A stretch of DNA of 64,000 bases from NCBI GenBank assembly GCA_905233825.1, contig CAJOFE010000014.1:92303-156302 (forward strand), read 5' to 3'. Position 1 is the first letter of the stretch. Each line of letters starts with the position of its first letter. Source of the stretch: an uncultured Prevotella sp. GTDB taxonomy: Bacteria > Bacteroidota > Bacteroidia > Bacteroidales > Bacteroidaceae. Below, one piece after another: positions 7,979 to 15,538 of this stretch. Made by a program: the position numbers and the translations under genes. The notes under the pieces are model-generated. The model searched no databases, had not been told where the DNA came from, and saw only the letters and a list, made by a program, of their open reading frames with translations.

Positions 7979-8998
7979 ATGAAGAGATTTGTTGTAAGCC
8001 TTATGGCAATGATGGGCGTGCTGACAATGACAGCACAAAGTAATGTGTATGATTTCACGGTGAAGGACGATGCAGGAAAGGATGTGTCGCTCACTGAGTA
8101 CAAGGGTAAGGTGCTACTGATTGTGAATACCGCTACCCGATGCGGATTCACGCCACAGTACAAAGACTTGGAGCCACTCTATCAGAAGTATCACGCTCAG
8201 GGCTTCGAGATTCTCGACTTCCCCTGCAACCAGTTCGGCCAGCAGGCTCCTGGTACTATTCAGGAGATTCACCAATTCTGCACGGCCAACTTCGACATCC
8301 ATTTCCCACAATTCGACAAGATTGATGTGAACGGTGAGAATGCCCATCCGCTCTATACTTGGCTGAAGGCACAAGCTGGCGGCGGCGACATCAAGTGGAA
8401 CTTCACCAAGTTCCTCATAGGTCGCGACGGCAAGGTCATCAAGCGCTATGAGTCTCGTGATCAGGTTACCACCATCGAGGCTGACATGCAGATGGAGGTT
8501 AATCCTGTGCTGAGCAACATCATGGCGCGTCGTTCCATCCGCAAGTATCTCAACGAGCCCGTGGAACACGAGAAGTTGGAGATTATCATGAAGTGTGGCA
8601 TCAATGCGCCCAGCGGCATGAACCGCCAACCGTGGATTGTCCGCGTGGTGGAAGACCAGAAATTGATTGCCGACGTGAACGAGGCAGCTGGAAGGAGCCT
8701 ATTCTACGATGCACCTGCCCTTATCTGTGTCTGCACCTCTGCTAATGGCGGCGGTGAACTCGATGCAGGATTGCTTGGTGAAAACATGATGCTGTCAGCA
8801 CAGTCGATGGGGCTTGGCACCTGTTGCCTCCAAGGTCCCGTGCGCTTCCTACTATCGAACGAGAAGTGCAAGTTCTTCCTCGACCGTCTCGACATCCCCA
8901 CTGACTACAAGCTGAATTACATCCTCGCCATAGGCTACCCCGACGAACAACCCGAAGCCAAGCCCCGCGATGCCTCGAAGGTAAAGTACATCAAGTAG
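7979..8998 (+). CDS. Exported glutathione peroxidase-nitroreductase fusion
   Basis: 339 residues with a signal peptide ending near AQ (residues 1-20). Residues ~22-172 are a glutathione peroxidase domain with peroxidatic Cys55 (NTATRCGFTPQY), CNQFGQQ (Cys83, Gln85) and KWNFTKF (Trp140, Asn141), the standard catalytic tetrad of Cys-type, thioredoxin-dependent enzymes. Residues ~177-339 are an FMN nitroreductase domain (RRSIRKYLNEPVE ... GINAPSGMNRQPW ... MGLGTCCLQGP). The frame is continuous with no internal start at the junction. It would reduce peroxides and an NAD(P)H- or flavin-linked substrate in the periplasm, although an FMN enzyme outside the cytoplasm raises the question of its electron source. 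Confidence 0.85.
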   Translation: MKRFVVSLMAMMGVLTMTAQSNVYDFTVKDDAGKDVSLTEYKGKVLLIVNTATRCGFTPQYKDLEPLYQKYHAQGFEILDFPCNQFGQQAPGTIQEIHQFCTANFDIHFPQFDKIDVNGENAHPLYTWLKAQAGGGDIKWNFTKFLIGRDGKVIKRYESRDQVTTIEADMQMEVNPVLSNIMARRSIRKYLNEPVEHEKLEIIMKCGINAPSGMNRQPWIVRVVEDQKLIADVNEAAGRSLFYDAPALICVCTSANGGGELDAGLLGENMMLSAQSMGLGTCCLQGPVRFLLSNEKCKFFLDRLDIPTDYKLNYILAIGYPDEQPEAKPRDASKVKYIK

Positions 8999-9014
8999 AT
9001 CATCATAAAGCAAA

Positions 9015-9215
9015 ATGAAACTGAAAAAACGGAAAATCAAGTATTCTGCAATATTCTTCCTCTGCTGGCTTGCCTTTTTAGTCTTACTGGTTGATGGAGT
9101 TCTGAAATTCCAGACACTGGTTGACTATTTCGGGTCATACGCATTGGTAGAGATTGCATTGCTGCTGTTGGTCATACTGCCGACAGTGGCCGTTTACAAA
9201 TTTACAAAAGAATAG
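9015..9215 (+). CDS. Small membrane protein, unknown
   Basis: 66 residues: a basic N-terminus (MKLKKRKIKYS), then two hydrophobic segments (~11-27 and 44-60). It starts 16 nt after the GPx-nitroreductase gene on the same strand, so may be the end of that operon. No family recognised; codon pattern and clear membrane topology make it more likely real than chance. Confidence 0.5.
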   Translation: MKLKKRKIKYSAIFFLCWLAFLVLLVDGVLKFQTLVDYFGSYALVEIALLLLVILPTVAVYKFTKE

Positions 9216-9265
9216 CTGCAGCTACCCTTGCCACGAAAGTGCTACTATAGTCCGACACTGTGGTA

Positions 9266-10147
9266 TTACTTCCCCTTTCTGAATTCCCTGGGGTTCATTC
9301 CCTTCATCCGGTTGAAAAAACGGGCGAAGGTGGTGACTTCAGCAAAATGGAGGCAGTCGGAAATCTGAGTGATGCTGAGCGAGGTTTGGCGCAGGAGAAA
9401 CACGGCCTCCATAAGCAGCAACTGGTTGATGTAATCGACGACAGTACGGCCGCCTGACACTTGGCGGACGACGCGCGAGAGATAGGTAGTGGTGATGCAG
9501 AGGCGGTCGGCATAGAAGCCGATGTCGTGGTGCTCTTCGAAATGCTGGGGCAGTAGGCCGAGGAAGCCGAGGAATATTTCTTCGACGCGCTTGGGGAAGC
9601 GGTGCTCGCGGATGCTGTGCTGCTGTATGGCGGAGAGGTCGGTGAGGAAGAGGTTATAGAGCATCCGCAGGCTGTCGTTGGCGTGTGGCAGACCCGTTTG
9701 CTGATAGTGAATCATCATCTGCATCAGTTCTTGCAGGCGGTGGCGGTCGTCGTCCTGAAGCGGCAGCACAGGCGAGGTGAGTTCTACCACCATGAAGTAG
9801 GCTGTGCGGATGGCTTCGCGCACCGTGGGCAGACTGAGCGTGAAATGCTCGTCGCCCAACAAACAGATGCCGCTGTAGTCGGTAGAGGACGAGAGGACGG
9901 TAACCTCGAAGCCTGGTGAATAGGTGTAAAGGTTGCCCTTGTGTAGCGTCAGTTCGCGATTATTATATAATATGGTAAGCCAGCCGCGCGTGACAATCGT
10001 AAAGGTGTAGCACGACAGGAAACCGTGCGTCTCGTTAGTGCCGAATGTCCACTCTACATTGGTCTCTATACAAATGACGTTTCCGTCCCACTCTCCTTCG
10101 GGTACGGGCAGGTTTCTCAGTTGCCAAAATTCCTTCAAGCTGTACAT
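9266..10147 (-). CDS. AraC-family transcriptional regulator
   Basis: 293 residues from the ATG at 10147. The longer frame to 10282 would begin upstream of the promoter at 10166-10173, so I reject it. N-terminus: cupin-like sensor domain (FTIVTRGWLTILYNNRELTL). C-terminus: two HTH motifs, DIGFYADRLCITTTYLSRVV and SITQISDCLHFAEVTTFARF, ending in the MNPREFRK signature. Divergent from the bacterioferritin-like gene at 10333, so it may control that gene; effector unknown. Confidence 0.9.
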   Translation of the reverse strand: MYSLKEFWQLRNLPVPEGEWDGNVICIETNVEWTFGTNETHGFLSCYTFTIVTRGWLTILYNNRELTLHKGNLYTYSPGFEVTVLSSSTDYSGICLLGDEHFTLSLPTVREAIRTAYFMVVELTSPVLPLQDDDRHRLQELMQMMIHYQQTGLPHANDSLRMLYNLFLTDLSAIQQHSIREHRFPKRVEEIFLGFLGLLPQHFEEHHDIGFYADRLCITTTYLSRVVRQVSGGRTVVDYINQLLLMEAVFLLRQTSLSITQISDCLHFAEVTTFARFFNRMKGMNPREFRKGK

Positions 10148-10165
10148 AGTCGCACTATTTGGCGA

Positions 10166-10173
10166 CAAAGATA
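10166..10173 (-). promoter_or_regulatory. -7 promoter element of AraC regulator
   Basis: Minus strand TATCTTTG, 18 nt upstream of the ATG at 10147; a short leader. Confidence 0.65.
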
Positions 10174-10250
10174 CGAATAATTTTTGAATTTGTTCCGTTT
10201 GGGTCGGTTTTTGTTTCGTTCGGGCTTGCAATTCTATGGAAAAAACGTCG

Positions 10251-10258
10251 TAACTTTG
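10251..10258 (+). promoter_or_regulatory. -7 promoter element of bacterioferritin-like gene
   Basis: TAACTTTGCA on the plus strand with a possible TTG at 10226-10228. It is divergent from the AraC promoter, about 80 nt away. Confidence 0.6.
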
Positions 10259-10332
10259 CAGTGTCAATAGTAAAATTGGCAAATTGAGAAATAAATCGTA
10301 AATGGTAAATCTTTAAATTGTAAATTAGAATT

Positions 10333-10713
10333 ATGGACAAGCAGAAATCAATCGAAGCATTACAGTTCATCGTAACAGGCCTCTCAGAGGGCGCATTCGT
10401 ACACAAGGTACAGGGACAGATTTTCAAGGCTCAGGGCTTTACGAAGCTGGGCGAGAAGTACATCGGCCACAAGCACGAGGCCCGCACGCTGTGCTACGAC
10501 CCCATTGAGTACATCAAGGAGGACCTGAAGATTCAGGAGCCAGGCGTGGAGCTGCTGCGCAAGTGCATGGGTTCGGTATGCGAGGACTATCTCACCTTCG
10601 ACATCCTGAAGGCCTATCTGGCCGACGAGGAGGAAGATCTCTACTGGAGTCAGGGCGCTCTTGAAATGATTGAGAAGATTGGCGCACAGAACTGGCTGAT
10701 CATGCAGATGTAG
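10333..10713 (+). CDS. Short bacterioferritin-like protein
   Basis: 126 residues. The C-terminal half (DILKAYLADEEEDLYWSQGA then LEMIEKIGAQNWLIMQM) closely follows the last two helices of bacterioferritin. The N-terminal half has one helix with a Glu near position 19 and an H-K-H-E cluster near residues 46-49. The protein is some 30 residues shorter than bacterioferritin, and several metal-site positions look altered, so ferroxidase activity is uncertain. Neighbours include a rubredoxin, which fits iron or redox metabolism. A true family search is needed to separate a degenerate ferritin from another four-helix protein. Confidence 0.6.
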   Translation: MDKQKSIEALQFIVTGLSEGAFVHKVQGQIFKAQGFTKLGEKYIGHKHEARTLCYDPIEYIKEDLKIQEPGVELLRKCMGSVCEDYLTFDILKAYLADEEEDLYWSQGALEMIEKIGAQNWLIMQM

Positions 10714-10833
10714 CCTAACCCCCTAAGTTAGGGGGTTAGGGGTCTGAATAGACGAATAATAACAATAGTATTAACATTTAACCGGGGCGATGAACGCTTG
10801 TTTAGACCCCCATCCCCCTAACTTAGGGGGCTC
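10714..10833. repeat. Paired palindromic repeats (family A), intergenic
   Basis: First copy: CCTAACCCCCTAA-G-TTAGGGGG then TTAGG, a perfect odd palindrome at 10714-10740 beginning one nt after the stop codon, followed by GGTCTGAA. Second, inverted copy at 10804-10833: AGACCCCCATCCCCCTAACT then TAGGGGGCTC. The same two modules in the same arrangement occur inside the gene at 17877-19544. Confidence 0.8.
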
Positions 10834-10841
10834 GTACAATT

Positions 10842-11012
10842 ATGAAGGAGAAGGTATTACAGGCCATGCGTGAGTTCGGAGCTCCCGTGAACGCTGGCAA
10901 GATTGCGGAGATCACAGGTATCGACCGCAAGGAAGTGGACAAGGCTTTTGCCGAGTTGAAGAAGGAGGGTGCTATTGTGTCGCCCGTCCGTTGCAAGTGG
11001 CAGCCCGCTTGA
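10842..11012 (+). CDS. Mini winged-helix/HTH protein, 56 residues
   Basis: Translation is MKEKVLQAMREFGAPVNAGK, then a helix-turn-helix (KIAEITGIDRKEVDKAFAEL), then KKEGAIVSPVRCKWQPA. The layout helix-HTH-wing with basic C-terminus resembles small winged-helix proteins found in many Bacteroidales genomes. It could be a DNA-binding regulator of the neighbouring iron/redox genes. Start at ATG 10842, just after the second palindromic repeat; a double-hairpin repeat begins 2 nt after the stop codon. Confidence 0.7.
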   Translation: MKEKVLQAMREFGAPVNAGKIAEITGIDRKEVDKAFAELKKEGAIVSPVRCKWQPA

Positions 11013-11014
11013 GA

Positions 11015-11043
11015 CTCGACCTATGGTCGCTTGCCTCAGCAAG
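11015..11043 (-). repeat. Double-hairpin repeat, short inverted copy
   Basis: On the minus strand: CTTGC-TGAG-GCAAG then CGACC-ATA-GGTCG, the same two hairpins as at 4596 and 56412 but with the first loop cut to 4 nt. It may serve as a terminator-like structure after the HTH gene. Confidence 0.6.
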
Positions 11044-11112
11044 AATCTCTCACGGCATAGCCCCTTTGGCTTAAGCCATTTCCCCGATGAACGGGGATAC
11101 TCAAATCTTCAC

Positions 11113-11138
11113 GGGGGAGGGCCTCGACTCTCCCCTTT
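11113..11138 (+). terminator. Possible hairpin before rubredoxin gene
   Basis: GGGGAG and CTCCCC arms at 11114-11119 and 11130-11135, followed by TTTCT. The loop carries GGCCTCGACT, nearly the same as the hairpin after the MBL gene (12099-12116), so these may be copies of one element. Confidence 0.4.
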
Positions 11139-11162
11139 CTAATCCTAAAACTAAAGAATGAT

Positions 11163-11324
11163 ATGACAAAGTTCAAATGCCCCTGCAAATACACCTACGA
11201 CCCTGAAAAGGGCGACCCCAAGCAGAACATCCCTCCCGGCACTCCCTTTGAGGAACTGCCCGACACATGGCGCTGTCCCCGCTGCAAGCGTAAGAAAGAG
11301 AAATTCGTTGCTGTAGAAGAATAA
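11163..11324 (+). CDS. Rubredoxin-like protein with CxC first motif
   Basis: 53 residues. The pattern [31 protein letters not shown] is clearly rubredoxin. The second iron knuckle, CPRC at residues 38-41, is normal, but the first is FKCPCKY: Cys6 and Cys8 with one residue between them instead of CxxC. This should alter the Fe(SCys)4 site unless the fold tolerates it. Rubredoxins shuttle electrons to peroxide- or oxygen-reducing enzymes. The next gene, an MBL-fold hydrolase, starts 10 nt later; rubredoxin is a known partner of flavo-diiron MBL proteins, but the MBL protein here lacks a flavodoxin domain. Confidence 0.8.
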   Translation: MTKFKCPCKYTYDPEKGDPKQNIPPGTPFEELPDTWRCPRCKRKKEKFVAVEE

Positions 11325-11334
11325 CTCAGGAATT

Positions 11335-12093
11335 ATGGAAATCAAAGCAATCAAAGCCGTGCGAATGTATGACCACGGCTTTATGAATCAGAGTTTCGCC
11401 TTTGGTGGCGAAGAAGGTAAAGAAGAATTCGACGAGCAGATTATCTACCGCAGTTCGCTCCAGAACTTCCTCATCGAGACTGAAAAAGGCATCATCCTCA
11501 TCGACACCGGCTTCAAGACAGGCATGTCGTCCCCGGCCAAGAAACTGGGCGCACCGCTCTATATGGGCGACAGGGTGGACGACTATATGGCATCGTTCGC
11601 CGCGCTGGGCTACAAGCCTGAACAGGTGACGAAAATCCTCATCACCCACAAGCACGGCGACCACTCGGACTGCATCGCAGAGTTCCCCAACGCCAAAGTC
11701 TATATCTCGCCTGAGGATGCCGACGCGATGAAGCTCGAAGGCGAGAACATTATCCGTGTCAGCTATAAGGACGGACGCTACCAGAACTTCCCCGCTTGTG
11801 AGGAGATTGCCCCCGGCCTTTATTTCATCGAGGCAAAGGGCCACACCAAAGGCAACAGCATCGTCATCCTGGAGCACGAAGGACTCTACTACATGTTCCA
11901 CGGCGATATCACCTACTGCGACGCTGCCCTGAAGGCCAACAAGCTCAGCATTGTCTTTGAGGACAAGGCTGCAGCCCGTGAGACACTTGACCGCGTCCGT
12001 ACTTTCATCAAGAACAATCCCACCATCTATCTCTCTACCCATTGTCCCGAGGGCTACGAGAACCTGGAGATGAAGCGGGTAATGAAGCTATAA
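11335..12093 (+). CDS. MBL-fold metallohydrolase
   Basis: 252 residues. The zinc motif is THKHGDHSD (HxHxDH, about residues 103-111). Later ligands are H in GHTKGN (~178), D in FHGDITYCD (~197) and the final H in LSTHCPEGYENL (~239). The N-terminal NFLIETEKGIILIDTGF strand is the classic MBL entry. It resembles lactonase or generic glyoxalase II-like hydrolases; the substrate is unknown. Cotranscribed with the rubredoxin gene by spacing. Ends in a terminator. Confidence 0.9.
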   Translation: MEIKAIKAVRMYDHGFMNQSFAFGGEEGKEEFDEQIIYRSSLQNFLIETEKGIILIDTGFKTGMSSPAKKLGAPLYMGDRVDDYMASFAALGYKPEQVTKILITHKHGDHSDCIAEFPNAKVYISPEDADAMKLEGENIIRVSYKDGRYQNFPACEEIAPGLYFIEAKGHTKGNSIVILEHEGLYYMFHGDITYCDAALKANKLSIVFEDKAAARETLDRVRTFIKNNPTIYLSTHCPEGYENLEMKRVMKL

Positions 12094-12096
12094 TAG

Positions 12097-12121
12097 AAGG
12101 AGGGCCTCGGCTCTCCTTTTA
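12097..12121 (+). terminator. Intrinsic terminator after MBL gene
   Basis: GGAGGGCC-TC-GGCTCTCC stem followed by TTTT, 6 nt after the stop codon. Confidence 0.65.
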
Positions 12122-12134
12122 CATTTCATCTGAT

Positions 12135-12154
12135 TTGAGTATTGTATAACTCAA
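12135..12154. promoter_or_regulatory. Possible operator upstream of ZIP transporter
   Basis: TTGAGT-ATTGTATA-ACTCAA, a 6-bp inverted repeat with 8-nt spacer, ending 10 nt before the -7 box. Its position over the -33 region suits a repressor site, perhaps for a metal regulator; this is inference. Confidence 0.35.
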
Positions 12155-12164
12155 TAATTTTTCG

Positions 12165-12172
12165 TACCTTTG
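12165..12172 (+). promoter_or_regulatory. -7 promoter element of ZIP gene
   Basis: TACCTTTG followed by CA, about 28 nt before the ATG at 12201. Confidence 0.65.
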
Positions 12173-12200
12173 CACTCGCTAAATCGCAACATTGCACCCG

Positions 12201-12983
12201 ATGACGACGACATTGATTATAGGACTATTGATTCCGCTGCTGGGAACGATGCTCGGCTCGGCTTTTGTATTCTTCATGCGGGATGAGATGTCAGTACGGC
12301 TACAAAAGTCGCTACTGGGATTCGCATCGGGTGTGATGGTGGCGGCTTCGGTATGGTCGCTGTTGATTCCTGCCATGGAAATGGAAACAGGCAAAGGTGC
12401 ATGGTCAGTGGTTCCTGCTGCCGTAGGATTCCTGTTAGGTATGGGCTTTCTCTTGCTGATCGACGAGCTGACGCCCCACCTTCATATTGGCACGGAGAAA
12501 CCAGAGGGTGTGCGCTCACGTCTTTCTAAAACCGCAATGCTGGCCCTGGCCGTCACTATCCATAATCTGCCCGAAGGTATGGCTGTCGGCGTGGTGTTTG
12601 CAGGGGCCGACAGTGGTGTAACAAACATCTCTTTAGCCAGTGCCGTTGCTGTTTCGCTGGGTATTGCCATTCAGAACGTACCTGAGGGAGCTATCATCTC
12701 AATGCCTATGAGAGCGGCTGGCAACAGCCGTTGGCGTTCGTTCCTGATTGGTTCTCTGAGTGGAGCCGTCGAGCCAGTTGGAGCGATTGCAGTCTTATTA
12801 CTTGCTTCGCTGCTCATGCCCGTCCTCCCTTACATGCTTGCCTTTGCTGCCGGAGCTATGTTCTATGTGGTGGTGGAAGAACTCATCCCCGAAGCCTCCA
12901 GTGGCCAGCACAGCAATCTCAGCACCATCGGCTTTGCCATTGGTTTTGTACTGATGATGGTGCTTGACGTGGTGATGGGCTGA
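12201..12983 (+). CDS. ZIP-family divalent metal transporter
   Basis: 260 residues, about eight membrane helices. The family signature HNLPEG lies in helix IV, QNVPEG in helix V, and EELIPE in a late helix; these His, Asn and Glu residues form the binuclear metal site. The length and lack of a long His loop are those of bacterial ZupT-like proteins that import Zn2+ and other divalent ions. I start at ATG 12201; a TTG three codons upstream is possible. Single-gene unit with a promoter and possible operator. Confidence 0.9.
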   Translation: MTTTLIIGLLIPLLGTMLGSAFVFFMRDEMSVRLQKSLLGFASGVMVAASVWSLLIPAMEMETGKGAWSVVPAAVGFLLGMGFLLLIDELTPHLHIGTEKPEGVRSRLSKTAMLALAVTIHNLPEGMAVGVVFAGADSGVTNISLASAVAVSLGIAIQNVPEGAIISMPMRAAGNSRWRSFLIGSLSGAVEPVGAIAVLLLASLLMPVLPYMLAFAAGAMFYVVVEELIPEASSGQHSNLSTIGFAIGFVLMMVLDVVMG

Positions 12984-13041
12984 TAGGTGGAGTATTCATC
13001 ATATTTTTGCATTTTTATTTGCATATTCCAAAGAATTGCCG

Positions 13042-13049
13042 TACCTTTG
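13042..13049 (+). promoter_or_regulatory. -7 promoter element of cobalamin operon
   Basis: TACCTTTG followed by CA, 15-20 nt upstream of the riboswitch. Confidence 0.7.
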
Positions 13050-13065
13050 CAGCGTGATAAGTCGG

Positions 13066-13290
13066 GTTTAGGCAGACCTGGACGGTAAGGTCTTGGTCTT
13101 TAATAGGGAATCAGGTGCAAATCCTGAGCAGTGCCCGCTACTGTAATCCCCGTTGTGTGGAACTCAAAGCACAGCCACTGACCAAAGAAGGGAAAAGTGA
13201 AGAGTGTCGCAACCGCTCTAAGACTACTCGCATGGTTGGGAAGGCGAGTTTCAGGGGGAAAGTCAGGAGACCTGCCTATTTCCGTAGAAT
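13066..13290 (+). promoter_or_regulatory. Cobalamin riboswitch
   Basis: The leader contains the ordered cobalamin aptamer blocks: AATAGGGAATCAGGTGCAAA, TCCTGAGCAGTGCCCGC then TACTGTAATCCCC, GCCACTG, and the B12-box core AGTCAGGAGACCTGCC at 13262-13277, pairing with the early GGCAGACCTGG segment. This class binds adenosylcobalamin or related corrinoids and represses the downstream gene. An apparent open frame through this region is an artefact. Confidence 0.93.
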
Positions 13291-13360
13291 AATCCGTCGC
13301 TCCGGGGTCAGAGCGGATATTATTAAAGAAGCGAATGTAACGATGTATGTTAGTAAAGGT

Positions 13361-15517
13361 ATGAAGACGCGGCTATACCTTATCATATATATACTATTGT
13401 CATTTGTCCTTACTGCCAATGGCCAGGATAAACGGCGGAACCAGATGGCAGATTCGGTACAGCTGCAAGACGTAACCGTAGTTGGAAAATCAAAGGTCCA
13501 GCGGCTACGCGAGGGGGCGCTCTCCGTGAACGCTATCAATGTGCGCTCGATGGTCAGCAGCATCAGCAGTTTAAGCGGAATAGTAGATCGTACGGCAGGT
13601 GTAAAGCTACGCGAGGAAGGTGGTATGGGTTCAGACTTCGACCTAAGCATCAATGGTATGAACGGTAATGCCGTGCGCTATTTCTTAGATGGTGTACCTT
13701 TGGACACACGCGGTTCAGGACTGACACTGGCCAACATTCCCGTGAGCATGATAGACCATGTGGAGGTTTATAAGGGCGTGGTGCCTACATGGCTGTGTAG
13801 TGATGCGCTTGGCGGTGCCGTGAACATCGTAACCCACCGCAAGAAGACTAATTATTTGGATGTCTCGTATGGATTTGGTTCGTTCCACACCCATCGGGCA
13901 GACATCAACGGACAATATGTGCTCAAGAACGGACTGACACTGCGTCCCACTTTCGGACTGAATTATTCGAAAAACGACTATCTGATGAAAGGCGTGGAAC
14001 TATGGGACGAAAACAGCCGCAAATACTTGTCTCAGGACCGCCGCCGTTTCCATGATGGATATTTGTCTGTTCTTACGCAGCTTGAAGCTGGTGTGACAGA
14101 CAAGTGGTATGCTAACGAGTTCTTCGTCACCGCATCGTACCAGCAAACCAATAAAGAACTGCAAACAGGACAGGTACAGACACGTGTCATCGGACAGGCT
14201 GAGCGAGAATCGAAATCGTGGAGCATAGGCGCTCGTTACCAGAAACGCCACTTCCTGTTAGATGACATGAGCCTAAACCTGTCGCTGTCGCATACATGGG
14301 ACCATTCCATCACCACCGATACTGCCCATCGTCAGTACGATTGGAATGGTGACTACATTGTCAGTGCTCGCAACGAGATCAATGGTCGTGCGTTTTCCGA
14401 ACGGCACATTAAGCGGCCGTTGACTATTGCACGAGCTGACCTGAATTACCGCTTTTCAGACCAACACATGCTAAACCTAAACTATGCATTCAACCATACT
14501 GGAAATAATCGCAGGGACGAGGTTGACAAGGAGTTTGAACCTGCCAACGACGTGCTGGCGAAACACATTATCGGACTGGCCTACAACCAGTCGCTATTAG
14601 GTGGGCGGCTGTATAACACATTCTTTCTGAAGGACTATGTAAACTATCTGTCAGTAGAGCAGACGGACTTGCCATTTATCACTGGCTCGAGAGAGACTAC
14701 GGGCTCGAACACGCAGAACGATTTGGGTGGTGGAATCGGCACAAGATTCGAAATAGCTGAACCTCTGGCCATCAAGGCCAGCTATGAGCATAGTGTACGG
14801 CTGCCATTGGCTCGAGAACTTCTGGGCAACGGTACGACCATCTATGCCAATGTGGCGCTGAAGCCAGAGAGCAGCGATAACCTGAATTTGGGATTCTTTG
14901 GCACCTTTCACACCAGCTCGCATTCTCTATACTATGAAGCTAACGGCTTCCTGCGTTTTGTGGACAACTACATCCAACCACAAATTACGGAAAAGGAGGG
15001 TATGATGCAGTACAGTAACGAACCAGCCGTGCATATAAAAGGTGTGGAGGGTGAGGTGCGTTACGATTGGAATAGTTGTCTGCACATAGTAGGAAACCTA
15101 AGCTGGCAGGACGCCCGCAATCGCAACAGATACATGAACGATGGTAAGGAGTCGGTAACTTTCAACAACCGCGTGCCTAACCGCCCCTGGCTGTTTGGTT
15201 CGACAGAGTTGCGTTACGATGCAGCTCGTCACATCTCACACTTCTTACCCCAGACCTCTCACCTTTATCTGGTCTTCGACTACCAGTGGGTTCACTGGTT
15301 CTACCTGTCGTGGGAGGCCTATGGAGCAAAAGACACTAAGGCGCGTATCCCAGAGAAGAGCATCGTGGGTGCCAATGTAACCTATTCGTGGCAGAAAGAG
15401 CGCTATAGCGTGTCAGTAGACTGCCAGAACATGTTCAACCAAACCGTTTACGACAACTACAAATTGCAAAAACCCGGACGATCGTTATTCGTGAAATTCA
15501 GACTTTTATTACAATAA
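13361..15517 (+). CDS. TonB-dependent outer-membrane receptor under B12 control
   Basis: 718 residues from ATG 13361 (MKTRLYLIIYILLSFVLTAN signal; AAAGG just upstream). An ATG at 13343 is the alternative. Plug domain: SVQLQDVTVVGKSK, then RTAGVKLREEGGMGSDFDLS, GVPLDTRGSG and HVEVYKGVVPTWLCSDALGG, which are typical. The barrel ends in KPGRSLFVKFRLLLQ. The riboswitch implies corrinoid or a cobalt-linked substrate, as with BtuB. Unlike the usual BtuB-BtuG pair, the next gene is a DUF4374 lipoprotein. Residues near nt 15236-15275 (ISHFLPQTSHLYLV) look like an inserted repeat peptide. Confidence 0.88.
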   Translation: MKTRLYLIIYILLSFVLTANGQDKRRNQMADSVQLQDVTVVGKSKVQRLREGALSVNAINVRSMVSSISSLSGIVDRTAGVKLREEGGMGSDFDLSINGMNGNAVRYFLDGVPLDTRGSGLTLANIPVSMIDHVEVYKGVVPTWLCSDALGGAVNIVTHRKKTNYLDVSYGFGSFHTHRADINGQYVLKNGLTLRPTFGLNYSKNDYLMKGVELWDENSRKYLSQDRRRFHDGYLSVLTQLEAGVTDKWYANEFFVTASYQQTNKELQTGQVQTRVIGQAERESKSWSIGARYQKRHFLLDDMSLNLSLSHTWDHSITTDTAHRQYDWNGDYIVSARNEINGRAFSERHIKRPLTIARADLNYRFSDQHMLNLNYAFNHTGNNRRDEVDKEFEPANDVLAKHIIGLAYNQSLLGGRLYNTFFLKDYVNYLSVEQTDLPFITGSRETTGSNTQNDLGGGIGTRFEIAEPLAIKASYEHSVRLPLARELLGNGTTIYANVALKPESSDNLNLGFFGTFHTSSHSLYYEANGFLRFVDNYIQPQITEKEGMMQYSNEPAVHIKGVEGEVRYDWNSCLHIVGNLSWQDARNRNRYMNDGKESVTFNNRVPNRPWLFGSTELRYDAARHISHFLPQTSHLYLVFDYQWVHWFYLSWEAYGAKDTKARIPEKSIVGANVTYSWQKERYSVSVDCQNMFNQTVYDNYKLQKPGRSLFVKFRLLLQ

Positions 15518-15538
15518 ACATTTAAAATAACAAACATC

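Noticed and set aside
13115..13360. N-terminal extension of the TonB receptor
   Set aside because: It translates the cobalamin riboswitch; the signal peptide begins at 13361.
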